Positions 9,217 to 18,182 of a stretch of DNA of 64,000 nucleotides are shown here, one piece after another. The translations under genes and the position numbers were made by a program. Below the pieces are notes generated by a model. The model was given only the letters and a program-made list of their open reading frames with translations. It was not told the origin of the DNA and did no database searches. Source of the stretch: Stigonema ocellatum SAG 48.90 = DSM 106950 (lineage in GTDB: Bacteria > Cyanobacteriota > Cyanobacteriia > Cyanobacteriales > Nostocaceae); the NCBI GenBank assembly GCA_016903675.1, contig JADQBA010000018.1:1-64000 (forward strand), given 5' to 3'. How positions within the stretch are numbered: the stretch's first letter is position 1; every line of letters begins with the position of its first letter.

Positions 9217-9241
9217 TTCATAATTCATAATTCATAATTCA
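9207..9241. repeat. ATAATTC heptamer tandem repeat
   Basis: About five copies of ATAATTC overlap the end of the PAP2 gene and run into the gap after it. Confidence 0.75.
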
Positions 9242-9302
9242 CTAGACTTTCGCTGGGGTTTTCGTTAAACTACGGTAATACCGTAGGATTAGTGACTTAG
9301 TT

Positions 9303-9755
9303 ATGGAAACCCTTCAACAAGTCAGTCAGGAGTCTCCCGTAGCAGGACAAACAACTCGTGAACAGTTACAGCAGCCTGCAAGCGGGAACTTTAAACAAGT
9401 CATGGTTAAAAAACTTAAAGGTGGATTGTTTCTAGTGATTGGATATTTGCTTTCACCACTATGTTGGTGGAATGATCTAGTATTCAATCTGCCAATTGCG
9501 TATTTCTTTGGGTATCTGTGTAGTTTGCTTTCCCCAAAATTACTGCTACCTTGTGCAATTATAGGGTACTGGCTCTCTAATATTGTCGGAATTCTTCTGA
9601 TGCAAGTAGGGGCTGTGGATGTTTTTCAGAACAAACCACAAGAAACTAACCTGAAAAAAGAGTTATTTACAGGTCTAGTTTCCTCAACGGTCTATACTCT
9701 TGTAATTCTAGTATTAATCCAGTTTAAGATTCTTGGTACCCCCGCTTTATTTTGA
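9303..9755 (+). CDS. Hypothetical membrane protein
   Basis: A 150-residue protein I do not recognise. Residues 1-38 are polar (Gln/Ser/Thr-rich). Three or four hydrophobic segments follow (GGLFLVIGYLLSPLCWWNDL, PIAYFFGYLCSLLSPKLLLP, IIGYWLSNIVGILLMQVGAV and LVSSTVYTLVILVLIQFKIL), so it is an integral membrane protein. The motif SPLCWWNDLVFNLPIAY is distinctive. It follows the PAP2 gene on the same strand at 86 bp, but a heptamer repeat separates them, so co-transcription is uncertain. Confidence 0.7.
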   Translation: METLQQVSQESPVAGQTTREQLQQPASGNFKQVMVKKLKGGLFLVIGYLLSPLCWWNDLVFNLPIAYFFGYLCSLLSPKLLLPCAIIGYWLSNIVGILLMQVGAVDVFQNKPQETNLKKELFTGLVSSTVYTLVILVLIQFKILGTPALF

Positions 9756-9782
9756 TTCGTTAAGCTTTTCATCCGTATCTAG

Positions 9783-9876
9783 GTTTGTAGTTGCGCTTTA
9801 GCGCTAAAAAATCGCGATTTAACCGGCGCTGAAGCGCTACTACGAACAAAGCCGGCGCTGAAGCGCTACTACGAAC
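9783..9876. repeat. GTTTGTAGTTGCGCTTTAGCGC dispersed repeat
   Basis: A palindromic dispersed repeat with alternating GCGCTTTAGCGC and GGCGCTGAAGCGCTACTACGAAC blocks. The last block is duplicated. A very similar copy is at 56464-56528. It abuts the stop codon of the SPFH gene and could act as its terminator. Confidence 0.7.
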
Positions 9877-10667
9877 TATTGAGTCTCAGCATACCGCAAG
9901 AATTCGGTCAAATCCAAAAAATTTGGTAAGCCACTACCAGAAATTAAAGGCAGCTTGCCATTCCATTTTTCTATTGCTAGCCGTTGTAGTAACTCAGGAG
10001 TTAAATCCTCACGCAGCAACCTTTGCGCATCAGCTTCTCCTTTTGCTAAATTCACTGTAGTCTCAGCTTGTTTTGATGCCTTCAGCGCGATAAACTCTGC
10101 TCGTTTTGCTTCCTGTTCGGCAATCTGTTTTGCTTCTACCGCCTCGTTAAATTGCAGTGAAAAATGAATATGTACTAGAGAAATATCATCTACTGCTACA
10201 TGATAGTCAGCTAGCCTTGTGGTCAATGCATCATCTACTCCTCCTTTCACTTCCCCGCGTTTGGTAATAATCTCTTCAGCAGTATATTTTGCCATTACTG
10301 CTTTTAGTACTTCTTCAACTGCTGGATTGATAATCCGCTGTATCACATCGTTTTCGTCGCCAATTTGTTGAAAGATGGCATTTGCCTCCCCTGGAATAAT
10401 ATGCCAGTTAAGTGCTACATCAGTGAAGATATTCTGTAGATCCTTTGAGGAAGCATCAGCAGAAATTTCCTGCTTTTGTACACGGACGCTCAACTTTTTA
10501 ACAGTATTGACGACGGGAATAATTACGTGAATTCCTTCTCCTAGTATCTTGTCTTCTACTTTACCAAACTGCATTAATACGCCGCGTTCTCCAGCGCTTA
10601 CAACTACAAAAGGTGTGAGTAAGATAGTTATGAGAAATAAAAGCGCCGTTAGTTTACCAGGTGTCAT
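9876..10667 (-). CDS. SPFH/prohibitin-family membrane protein
   Basis: A 263-residue prohibitin-like protein. Residues 5-25 are one N-terminal membrane anchor, and the SPFH/band 7 domain runs from GERGVLMQFGKVEDKILGEG to about residue 190 (KLSVRVQKQEISADASSKDL, ALNWHIIPGEANAIFQQIG). The predicted coiled coil AVEAKQIAEQEAKRAEFIAL follows. SPFH proteins form large rings in cyanobacterial membranes and modulate FtsH proteases and membrane quality control; that role is inferred from the family. Monocistronic on the minus strand. Confidence 0.88.
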   Translation of the reverse strand: MTPGKLTALLFLITILLTPFVVVSAGERGVLMQFGKVEDKILGEGIHVIIPVVNTVKKLSVRVQKQEISADASSKDLQNIFTDVALNWHIIPGEANAIFQQIGDENDVIQRIINPAVEEVLKAVMAKYTAEEIITKRGEVKGGVDDALTTRLADYHVAVDDISLVHIHFSLQFNEAVEAKQIAEQEAKRAEFIALKASKQAETTVNLAKGEADAQRLLREDLTPELLQRLAIEKWNGKLPLISGSGLPNFLDLTEFLRYAETQ

Positions 10668-10849
10668 AGTCGTAGCTTCCTCGCAAGCCTTTAAAAAGCA
10701 AGCTTCAAAATTCTTGTTTAATCAGAAATTTTGCGCGTAACCCTCCCCCGTGAAGAGGGAGAGTATAAGAATTCAAAACCGCAGATATACGCAGATATAC
10801 GCAGATGAATGTGTACGTTATTCGGATGAACACTGCGGTAAGACTGATA

Positions 10850-11398
10850 TTAGATTAGGAATGGACGCGCTAACAAGAAGCTAGAAATTGATTTCGCATC
10901 GACTGGTTCACCGTCCATAATAGCTTTCTCTAGCTGTTCGGGAGTTAAAAGCACTGTTTCAATATCTTCGTCGTCGTCTTGTTTGGGTGGGATTTCCAGC
11001 TTTTCCAAATCTTGTGCTAAGTAGGTATAGATAATTTCATCTGAATAACCGGGAGCTAAGAAAAACTCTCCTAGTTTTTGCCACTTGTGAGCGCGGTAGC
11101 CTGTTTCTTCCTCTATTTCACGCTGAATGGTCACCAGAGGTTCTTCATTTGGTTCTAAAGTCCCAGCAGGAAACTCTAAAACTCGTCCCTGAACGGCAAA
11201 ACGATACTGGCGCACGAGTATAAGTTGACCCTCGGCTGTTACAGGCACAGCTAGAGCTCCTCCTGGGTGACGAATACACTCCCATTCTCCCTCTACGTTA
11301 TTGGGCAAACGTAAGCGATTCACCTCAAAATTAAACTTGCGTCCTTTAAAGAATAAGCGTTGTCTCAGTAGTTGCGGTAATTCTCTACCTAATGGCAT
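10850..11398 (-). CDS. Nudix hydrolase, ADP-ribose pyrophosphatase type
   Basis: A 182-residue Nudix hydrolase. The complete Nudix box (GTLEPNEEPLVTIQREIEEE, ending TGY) provides the metal-binding glutamates. The preceding RQYRFAVQGRVLEFPAG is typical of ADP-ribose pyrophosphatases, which cleave ADP-ribose to AMP and ribose-5-phosphate. Soluble, no signal peptide. It lies 72 bp downstream of folK on the same strand and may be co-transcribed with it. The exact nucleotide substrate is inferred from the family. Confidence 0.88.
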   Translation of the reverse strand: MPLGRELPQLLRQRLFFKGRKFNFEVNRLRLPNNVEGEWECIRHPGGALAVPVTAEGQLILVRQYRFAVQGRVLEFPAGTLEPNEEPLVTIQREIEEETGYRAHKWQKLGEFFLAPGYSDEIIYTYLAQDLEKLEIPPKQDDDEDIETVLLTPEQLEKAIMDGEPVDAKSISSFLLARPFLI

Positions 11399-11470
11399 AG
11401 TTGTATTTTAGTGTAAAAAAACACACAGATAAAGATTTTTGTTTTGCGTTTATCGGTGTTACTATTTATT

Positions 11471-11962
11471 TCAACTCAATAAGTACACATTTGAACAGTC
11501 TACCTGTTTAACGAGTTCTTTAATCGCACACCCAGAAACGGGTTCTACCCACTCAGGGGCGATTTCTGCCAGTGGTACTAGCACAAAAGCTCGCTCCCGC
11601 ATTCGGGGATGAGGAATTTGGAGGTTTGGTGTATCCAAAATTAAGTCATCATATAACAACAAATCTAAATCAAGCGATCGCGCTCCCCACCGTTCTTGTC
11701 GAACCCGCCCAAATTTCTGCTCAATTTGTAACAAAGCTTCTAATAACAAGTGTGGTTTGATTTCTACTTGCAATATGGCGCAGCCGTTAAGGTAATCTGG
11801 TTGTGGTGGTCCCACAGCTTTGGTTTTGTACCAACTCGATCTGGCTTTTAGGGTAATTCCTGGTGTTTGTGCTAAGGTTTCAAGGGCTGCTTCTACAGTT
11901 GCCAGAGAATCACCAAGATTACTCCCAAGAGCGATGGCGCTAGCGTTTTGTAAGCTACCCAT
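11471..11962 (-). CDS. folK: 2-amino-4-hydroxy-6-hydroxymethyldihydropteridine diphosphokinase
   Basis: A 163-residue HPPK. It transfers pyrophosphate from ATP to 6-hydroxymethyl-7,8-dihydropterin in folate synthesis. The sequence shows the family hallmarks: ALGSNLGD at the N-terminus, SSWYKTKAVGPPQPDYLNG, the signature RQERWGARSLDLDLLLYDD (metal-binding DLDLL) and IPHPRMRERAFVLVPLAEIA. Length is normal for a monofunctional enzyme. It is followed by the Nudix gene on the same strand. Confidence 0.95.
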   Translation of the reverse strand: MGSLQNASAIALGSNLGDSLATVEAALETLAQTPGITLKARSSWYKTKAVGPPQPDYLNGCAILQVEIKPHLLLEALLQIEQKFGRVRQERWGARSLDLDLLLYDDLILDTPNLQIPHPRMRERAFVLVPLAEIAPEWVEPVSGCAIKELVKQVDCSNVYLLS

Positions 11963-12205
11963 TTGGGTTTGACAAGCCTTGTTGGCTGCATCGCTTTAGT
12001 GAACCTCTCAAAAGTCTTTTTACTCCTAATACTATTTAATAGTGTATTTATTTTTACAAAACAGGTCTAGTCAAATCTCACAAACATTATTGGTGAGTGA
12101 ATTTAATTAATTAATCGAAGGATGCTATACTAACGCAAACCTAGTGCAATAATTAGCATATTTTGATATTGGTTTAGTTGCAACTGGTGGGAGTAAGGAA
12201 CAGAC

Positions 12206-14683
12206 GTGGCAAAGTTTACCTCTTGGTTCAAGGAAAAATCAACTAAGTTGAGTGATTCTGACAAGCAAAAGCCAGGATTGCCGCCTGGTAATCATCACGA
12301 GCATGAGGAATCCACAAATGAAATGCCACCAACAAAGCCGATAGAGGAAAAGCAGTTACGCAACCCTAACAGCTTAGTAGTCAAACTCATGGGCACAGGA
12401 CCACTTTACCGTCGCTATTGGTTTTGGGGATGCTGCTTCTTGGTTGTGGGCGGTGGAATATTTGCCGTAAGTTACCTTGTGGGGTCAATAGACCGGACTT
12501 TGCCGGATAAAGCTGAACTGAACGCTGTTGCCAGAGAGCAAACACTGACTATAAAAGCCGCCGATGAGACTATATTGCAACAGCAAGGAGACGCCACCAG
12601 AGAACAGCTAAAGCTGGAGCAAATGCCAGATCATCTCAAAAAAGCTTTTATCGCCTCAGAAGATAGAAGGTTCTACAAACACAACGGAGTTGATGTTCAG
12701 GGAATTGTCAGAGCAGTTTTCAATAACTTGCGCTCAAAGAATGTGGTAGAAGGTGGTAGCACGATCACGCAACAGCTAGCACGAATTCTGTTTTTGAAAC
12801 AAGAGCGTACCATCTGGCGCAAACTAAAGGAAGCCCGTCTGGCACAGAAAATAGAAGAGGTATTGCCCAAAGACGTGATTCTGGAACGCTACCTAAATCT
12901 GGTGTACTTAGGGTCTGGTGCTTACGGTGTAGCAGATGCAGCCAGGGTGTACTTCAGTAAATCACTAGAGCAACTTACCTTGGGGGAAATGGCGACCATC
13001 GCCGCATTACCCCCCGCCCCAAATCACTTCTCGCCACAGGTGAATATAGAAGCTGCCAAACAGCGGCGAAATGTGGTGTTGCAGCGGATGGTGGAAGATG
13101 GATATATTACAGCCGCCGAAAAACAGGCAGCAACCTCCGAACCCCTTACCCTCAAAATCAGTCCTGCTAAGCGATGGCGAGTAGAATATCCCTACTTTAT
13201 CAGCTACATCCAGAAAGAGTTGCCGAAGTATCTTTCCCCCAAAGTGTTGCAAGCCGGCGGTCTAACAGTGGAAACCTCCCTCAATCCGAATTGGCAAAAG
13301 GTGGCTGAGGAGGCTACTACCAAAACCCTAAAAAATCAAGGTCGCTGGGAAAACTTTAAGCAAGCCGCAATGGTTGTCATTAACCCCCGCAATGGAGAAA
13401 TTCAGGCAATGGTAGGGGGCAAAGACTTTGGGAAAAACCAGTTTAATCGTGTCACCCAGGCACAACGTCAACCAGGCTCAACATTTAAAGGGTTTGTGTA
13501 TGCTGCTGCCATAGCAAGTGGTAAAAATCCCTACGATACATACTTAGATGAACCTTTGAAAGTGGATGGCTATGAACCGAAAAACTTCAGTAAAAACTTC
13601 CACGGCAAGATTGACTTAATAGATGCCCTCACCAAGTCAATCAATATAGTAGCGGTGAAGGTGCTGATCGATGTGGGATTTGGGCCTACCATCCAACTCG
13701 CCCATGATATGGGGATTAAATCTAACCTCAATCCAAACTATTCCTTGGCTCTCGGCTCGAATGAAGTGAATCTACTGGAGTTGACCAGCGCTTATGGTAG
13801 CTTTGCCAATGGTGGGTTGCACGTAGAACCTCATGGTATCCGTCGCATCATCGATCGCCGGGGTAAGGTGATCTGGTCAGCAGACTTCAAGCCAAAGCGT
13901 GCCCTCGATGCCGAAAGTTCTGCTATTATGACCTGGATGCTACGCAACGTAGTGACCGATGGTACTGGTCGCCCTGCTCAATTAGAACGACCCGTAGCAG
14001 GAAAAACAGGCACGACGGATGACGCCCGCGATTTATGGTTTATTGGCTACATTCCCCAACTGGTAGCAGGTGTTTGGCTGGGGAACGACAACAATAATCC
14101 TACTGATGGTAGCAGTGGTAGCGCCGCGTACACCTGGCATGAATTTATGGCAAAAGCAGTCAAGGGAATACCCGTAGAAAATTTTCCCCCACGACCCAAA
14201 CTCAACGGTCGCAAAGGTACTCTCAAGGCAGAACCTGTTAAGCCCAAACGAATAGTTCATAGTTTTGCTGCTTCTGATGAAGACGCCTCAGATAAACGAA
14301 GTCAAAATGAGTTTGGCGATCGCTCATCTCAAAGGCGCAAAAGCAGGCGCTATTCTGAGGAAAATCAGGATCAACAACAAGAAGAAGTAACCTCAAGATA
14401 CAGAAGGCGACACTCTGACGAACAACAAAACGAGGACGCCACACCCCGAAGAAGCCGCAGTCGTAGATCTCGCCGTGAAGAATCAGCTTCTTCTGGAGAG
14501 TCTTCCTCAGAGTCATCTCATTCATCGCGACGACACTCCAGACAAGCAGAAACAAATTCTTCATCCACTACAGCTAAATCTCAGGAGGGTTCTTCCTCAA
14601 ACAAATCCTCCCCAAGCTCACCATCTTCATCAGAACATATCTCTTGGCGGGATAAACTTAGACCATCAGAAGCTGGAAATTAA
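12206..14683 (+). CDS. Class A penicillin-binding protein (PBP1A-type)
   Basis: An 825-residue bifunctional peptidoglycan synthase. It starts with GTG at 12206, with AAGGA 6 nt upstream. A polar cytosolic tail (1-70) leads to one membrane anchor (about 72-95). The GT51 glycosyltransferase domain has the catalytic glutamate in SEDRRFYKHNGVD (about residue 152) and EGGSTITQQLAR (about 182). The transpeptidase domain has PGSTFKG (SxxK, about 423), SIN (about 478) and GKTGTTDDARDLWF (KTG, about 598). From about residue 670 an unusual low-complexity tail rich in Ser, Arg and Glu (SRRSRREES, SSSESSHSSRR) of some 150 residues ends in SWRDKL. It works in the periplasm on lipid II. Cyanobacteria carry several class A PBPs and the paralogue is not assigned. 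Confidence 0.93.
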   Translation: MAKFTSWFKEKSTKLSDSDKQKPGLPPGNHHEHEESTNEMPPTKPIEEKQLRNPNSLVVKLMGTGPLYRRYWFWGCCFLVVGGGIFAVSYLVGSIDRTLPDKAELNAVAREQTLTIKAADETILQQQGDATREQLKLEQMPDHLKKAFIASEDRRFYKHNGVDVQGIVRAVFNNLRSKNVVEGGSTITQQLARILFLKQERTIWRKLKEARLAQKIEEVLPKDVILERYLNLVYLGSGAYGVADAARVYFSKSLEQLTLGEMATIAALPPAPNHFSPQVNIEAAKQRRNVVLQRMVEDGYITAAEKQAATSEPLTLKISPAKRWRVEYPYFISYIQKELPKYLSPKVLQAGGLTVETSLNPNWQKVAEEATTKTLKNQGRWENFKQAAMVVINPRNGEIQAMVGGKDFGKNQFNRVTQAQRQPGSTFKGFVYAAAIASGKNPYDTYLDEPLKVDGYEPKNFSKNFHGKIDLIDALTKSINIVAVKVLIDVGFGPTIQLAHDMGIKSNLNPNYSLALGSNEVNLLELTSAYGSFANGGLHVEPHGIRRIIDRRGKVIWSADFKPKRALDAESSAIMTWMLRNVVTDGTGRPAQLERPVAGKTGTTDDARDLWFIGYIPQLVAGVWLGNDNNNPTDGSSGSAAYTWHEFMAKAVKGIPVENFPPRPKLNGRKGTLKAEPVKPKRIVHSFAASDEDASDKRSQNEFGDRSSQRRKSRRYSEENQDQQQEEVTSRYRRRHSDEQQNEDATPRRSRSRRSRREESASSGESSSESSHSSRRHSRQAETNSSSTTAKSQEGSSSNKSSPSSPSSSEHISWRDKLRPSEAGN

Positions 14684-14689
14684 ACTGGG

Positions 14690-14768
14690 GAGTGGGGAAT
14701 GGGGAGTGGGGAGTGGGGAATGGGAAGTAGGGAATGGGGAATGGGGAGTGGGGAGTGGGGAGTGGGGA
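14690..14768. repeat. GGGGAGT/GGGGAAT heptamer tandem repeat
   Basis: About eleven heptamers of GGGGAGT and variants start right after the PBP stop codon. The same family recurs at 15176-15239, inside rsmB, at 29750-29884 and at 30097-30163. Confidence 0.85.
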
Positions 14769-14880
14769 GAATATTCCTCCCTGCTTCCGCAGCTTCCTAT
14801 CACTTGCGGGGGATGTGGGTGATATGTTCTTTGTATAGGGTCTTAATAAGTAGTTTTGTCTACAATAGGGGGATTTACTT

Positions 14881-15108
14881 ATGACTTTATTCATGCAAAC
14901 AGCAGCACAAGCAGTGGAAAATGGACCGCATTTTCCTTGGTCAGCTACTATTGTGTACATAGTTGGTTTTATTGCTGCTGTTACCATTGGTTCAATTGCT
15001 TGGTACAACTCTAAGCGCCCCGCAGGCTGGGAAGACAAACAACGTCCTAGCGCTGTACCTAAGATTGACAAAGACGAAACCCCAGGTTTCGGTGGTCCAA
15101 AATCGTAA
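14881..15108 (+). CDS. psb35: Small membrane protein, probable photosystem II assembly protein Psb35
   Basis: A 75-residue protein with one membrane segment (about 24-42: TIVYIVGFIAAVTIGSIAWY) followed by a polar tail with SKRPAGWEDKQRP and ETPGFGGPKS. This architecture and the tail match, from memory, the cyanobacterial Psb35 family. Psb35 associates with the CP47 assembly module and high-light-inducible proteins of photosystem II in the thylakoid membrane. An AGGGGG ribosome site precedes the ATG, and a second ATG at codon 5 is possible. It stands alone between repeat tracts. The family name should be confirmed by a homology search. Confidence 0.6.
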   Translation: MTLFMQTAAQAVENGPHFPWSATIVYIVGFIAAVTIGSIAWYNSKRPAGWEDKQRPSAVPKIDKDETPGFGGPKS

Positions 15109-15112
15109 AGAA

Positions 15113-15239
15113 TTATGAATTATGAATTATGAATTATGAATTAACTCATAAGTCCTAATTCATAGTTCATAACTCCCCATTCCCCATTCCCCATTCCCCA
15201 TTCCCCATTCCCCATTCCCCATTCCCCATTCCCCATTGC
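15113..15239. repeat. AATTATG and CCCCATT heptamer tracts
   Basis: Two heptamer families stand side by side: AATTATG copies (15113-15140) and, on the opposite strand sense, CCCCATT copies (15175-15236). They fill the gap after the psb35-like gene and run directly into the rsmB fragment at 15249. Confidence 0.85.
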
Positions 15240-15248
15240 CCCTTATCC

Positions 15249-15369
15249 CCATCCATATCCTGTCGATGGGGCCTACTTTGATCCAGCCTTGGGGTGTGGA
15301 ATAGGCACTGGCGGGTGAATCAGGATTGGGTTGGTCAATTTCCCAATTTGGATGCTCAGTTAAAAATGA
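15249..15369 (-). pseudogene. Duplicated fragment of the rsmB 3' end
   Basis: About 121 bp that align with 21240-21361, the 3' end of rsmB, with roughly seven differences including one indel. Read on the minus strand it still encodes FLTEHPNWEIDQPNPDSPAS and AYSTPQGWIKV. These correspond to FLTEHPNWEIEPPNPDSPAC and AYSTPQGWIKV in rsmB. The frame is lost after GWIKV. No start, no active-site region: a dead copy. The intact gene is 6 kb away, and heptamer repeats adjoin this copy and interrupt the parent gene, which suggests repeat-mediated copying. Confidence 0.85.
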
Positions 15370-15497
15370 AGTTTTGAAGATAGGCGATCTGGAAAGATTA
15401 GCATTAGGATTTGCGCACTGTACAAATTGACCATCATATGTATCAACGGATAATGGTGGTTTTAGTAGGGGCTTATTGCAATACACCCCTACGGTGG

Positions 15498-15575
15498 CAA
15501 TACGGTTTGGTTAAGGGTAGTTGACGGCTGGAGAAACCCGGTTTTGGTCGGCTGGTGCTTATCCGAACCGTATTG
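15498..15575. mobile_element. MITE-like element with CAATACGGTT ends
   Basis: A 78-bp element with inverted ends CAATACGGTTTGGTTAAG / CTTATCCGAACCGTATTG. Between them is GAAACCCGGTTTTGGTCGGC, a motif shared with other cyanobacterial repeats. Single ends (ACCGTATTG) also occur near 31680 and 32385. The rest of 15370-15785 holds no gene that I recognise; the last part presumably carries the promoter of the next gene. Confidence 0.55.
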
Positions 15576-15785
15576 TCTACGGTGGGTGATGATGTACAAT
15601 ACATCTCTGAAAAATGGACTTGTATTTTTAAAGGGACTGTGAGATATTAATATTGTGAAAATACGGTAAATCGATTGGTGAATAGTATTTTAATGATGTA
15701 AATACATGCAAATCCAATCATTCAAATGGGGATGACAAACTTTTAAGCCCAGCACTGAAGACTCTTAAGCTGTGAGGATACATTT

Positions 15786-17084
15786 ATGGATCTTATTTCG
15801 ATAGGTCGCAAAGCTAATCGTCCGGTTCAAATTGGCTTTGCCATCAGTGGTTTGACTGCTGCCGTCCTGACAGGAGGATTTTCAATTCAAGGTTCTGCAG
15901 TGTATGGAGATGCACCTCCTAAGACCGATATCATTTACACAGAAAGTAATATTGCAACTGAGAATGGGAATACGATTCTTGGCTTTCAGCACGATGCTGA
16001 TGGTAATCTAACACCACTACCCTCTTTTCCTGTCCCTACTGGGGGTACAGGTTTTATCGGCGCAGGTGGGATCACCGACCAAAATGTGATCTCTGACCCA
16101 AAACGTACCCGGCTTTTTGCTGTGAATGAGGGATCAAACTCGATCTCTGTGTTCGACATTAAAAAAGATGGCAGTCTTTCTCCTGTGGAGGGTTCTCCAT
16201 TCCCCAGTGGTGGGGTGAATCCAGTCAGCCTGGGTCTGGCGAAGGATGTACTATACGTGGCCAATAGGAACAAAGATAGTCAAAATCCAACTAAAGATGT
16301 CAGCGGTTCTTTCCCCAACTATACTGCATTTCGTGTGACGCCTAAAGGCAAACTAATTCCCATTCCCGGATCTACCATTTCAGGTCCTACAGATTCTAGA
16401 CCAACTCAAACCCTGATCTCTAAAGACCAACATTTACTATTCGGTCTGGATCGAGGAGTTGGCGAACTCCGGTCTTTTCAAATTCGCAAGGACGGTCGTT
16501 TACGCGAGAGCCCAAATTCACCACAACCCGTACCTGCATCAGAATTCTCAGGTGTTCCACAGTCCTCAGTGCTAGGTCCAGGTACCCCGCAGGCAACTGG
16601 ACTAGGACTTGCAGTTCATCCTAAAGTATCAATCTTATATGTTGGATTTTTTACCATTGATAGACTAGCAGTTTACTCCTTCGATAAAGTAACCGGCGAA
16701 CTGACCTTCCTTAAAACCGTACCTAATTCAGGTAAGTTAATCTGCTGGTTTACTACTAATAAAGCTGGGACTCGTTTATACACGAGTAATCCTGGTGATA
16801 ACAGTGTTAGTGTTTACGATATCGAGCAAGATCCGACCACACCAGTAGAAATCCAAAATGTAAAACTCAAAGGTAGTGGTGGTGGTGCCAACATCACTCT
16901 TGACCGAACAGAATCATTTCTGGAAGTCCTTGGGCAAGGCAATCCACCTAATGTAGCTGACGGGAATGTGTTGAATGTGCTAAAGGTGAACCCAACAGAC
17001 GGCACTGTTAGTGAGGTCTCTTCCTCACCCGTGTCACTCCCATCAGTTGATAATAGTGTCCCGCTAGGAATTGTTTCTAAATAG
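15786..17084 (+). CDS. Exported lactonase/YncE-like beta-propeller protein
   Basis: A 432-residue protein with an N-terminal export signal (about residues 14-40: VQIGFAISGLTAAVLTGGFS, then GSAVYGDA). A seven-bladed beta-propeller of the 6-phosphogluconolactonase/YncE type follows. Repeating blade motifs are visible: RLFAVNEGSNSISVFDIKKD, DVLYVANRNKDSQ, HLLFGLDRGVGELRSFQIRK, SILYVGFFTIDRLAVYSFDK and TRLYTSNPGDNSVSVYDIE. The family includes lactonases and surface or stress proteins; the exported location argues against a pentose-phosphate role. It precedes the methyltransferase-monooxygenase-hydrolase group, but a MITE separates them. Confidence 0.8.
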   Translation: MDLISIGRKANRPVQIGFAISGLTAAVLTGGFSIQGSAVYGDAPPKTDIIYTESNIATENGNTILGFQHDADGNLTPLPSFPVPTGGTGFIGAGGITDQNVISDPKRTRLFAVNEGSNSISVFDIKKDGSLSPVEGSPFPSGGVNPVSLGLAKDVLYVANRNKDSQNPTKDVSGSFPNYTAFRVTPKGKLIPIPGSTISGPTDSRPTQTLISKDQHLLFGLDRGVGELRSFQIRKDGRLRESPNSPQPVPASEFSGVPQSSVLGPGTPQATGLGLAVHPKVSILYVGFFTIDRLAVYSFDKVTGELTFLKTVPNSGKLICWFTTNKAGTRLYTSNPGDNSVSVYDIEQDPTTPVEIQNVKLKGSGGGANITLDRTESFLEVLGQGNPPNVADGNVLNVLKVNPTDGTVSEVSSSPVSLPSVDNSVPLGIVSK

Positions 17085-17093
17085 AAACCGAAG

Positions 17094-17202
17094 TTATACC
17101 AATTTTGGATGAAGTTGCATAGAATCATAAAGCTAATACTTTTGCGTTGCAAGCTTTTCAGCCCTTTATTGTTTCATGCATCTTCACAATTAATTGGTAT
17201 AA
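17094..17202. mobile_element. MITE-like element with TTATACCAATT ends
   Basis: A 109-bp element with about 40-bp imperfect inverted repeats. The outer 11 bp are perfect (TTATACCAATT / AATTGGTATAA), and the inner part matches as GATGAAGTTGCAT / ATGCATCTTC. Ends like these also bound 6495-6609, and a decayed version lies at about 25254-25376. Confidence 0.7.
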
Positions 17203-17331
17203 CAAACTTTTGACTAATCAGCAATCAATGCAAGCTTAGCTAATATGATTCACTTTAAGGGCTAAACGCCCGCTCAAGAAGTTTTGCCATTGCTGGTTAC
17301 AGTGGTGATTAATTAACTCAAAAGTTGACAT

Positions 17332-18153
17332 ATGACCCAACTGAAAACACTTCCGAACTACGACCCAACATTATTTGAGGGTGCATCTGAGAACTATGCT
17401 CAGTATAGGACTAAATATCCACCTGCTGTATTCGATAAACTAACAGAAATCTTTCATCTCAATGGTCTAGGACGACTCCTTGATTTGGGTACTGGACCTG
17501 GTTTAATAGCAATTCCCCTGCGAACTAAATTTCAGGAAGTCGTTGCTATTGATCCTGATCCAGACATGCTCAAAGAAGCACAACGCCAAGCAGCAGCTGT
17601 AGGAGCAAATAATATTACTTGGCTAGAGCAAGGAGCAGAACTGATTGACCCTAGCTTAGGGGTATTTAAACTAGCGACCATTGGCAGAGCTTTCCACTGG
17701 ATGGAACGTGAACTCGTACTGGAACGCCTTTATGACTTACTGACAGATGATGGTGCGATCGCATTGCTTAATACTGGTGATAACCCTTGGCAAAGTTCTC
17801 TACCCTGGAAACAAGCTGCTGTTGGAGTCGTAAAAAAATGGTTAGGTGAGGAGCGACGAACCGGACAAAGAGGACAAGGTACTCGTAAACCAGTTGATCC
17901 TCCCCACGAAGTCGTGATTGCTAATTCCCGTTTTGCTCGTCAGCAAACATATGAAGTGCCATTTACAAAGTCCTGGACAGTCTCTAGCTATCTTGGCTAT
18001 TTATACACTACGGCCTTCTCTCTGAAAATTTTCTATGGAGATAAAGCCGAAGAATTTGAAACAGATATCAGAGAAGCATTACTAGCTGTTGAGCCTTCTG
18101 GAAACTTTACAGAAGAACTCACAGCAACAATCCATGTGATTTGGAAGTATTAG
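17332..18153 (+). CDS. Class I SAM-dependent methyltransferase
   Basis: A 273-residue soluble methyltransferase. Motif I (LLDLGTGPGL, residues 49-58) binds S-adenosylmethionine; VVAIDPDPDMLKEAQ is the acidic end of beta2, and GRAFHWM with LLTDDGAIALLN fit motifs II and III. This is the UbiE/Coq5-like small-molecule class, so a small organic acceptor is likely but not identified. It is the first gene of a same-strand group with a flavin monooxygenase (30 bp downstream), an alpha/beta hydrolase and a secreted protein, which suggests a small metabolic unit. Confidence 0.85.
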   Translation: MTQLKTLPNYDPTLFEGASENYAQYRTKYPPAVFDKLTEIFHLNGLGRLLDLGTGPGLIAIPLRTKFQEVVAIDPDPDMLKEAQRQAAAVGANNITWLEQGAELIDPSLGVFKLATIGRAFHWMERELVLERLYDLLTDDGAIALLNTGDNPWQSSLPWKQAAVGVVKKWLGEERRTGQRGQGTRKPVDPPHEVVIANSRFARQQTYEVPFTKSWTVSSYLGYLYTTAFSLKIFYGDKAEEFETDIREALLAVEPSGNFTEELTATIHVIWKY

Positions 18154-18182
18154 TTTCAATCGTTTCATGTTGGGAGACTGAA

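Noticed and set aside
14690..14768. Heptamer tracts as a possible second CRISPR array
   Set aside because: The units are contiguous 7-mers without spacers; they are short tandem repeats.
15160..15486. 108-codon minus-strand frame after the psb35-like gene
   Set aside because: It joins a dead rsmB fragment to translated heptamer repeats; there is no coherent protein.
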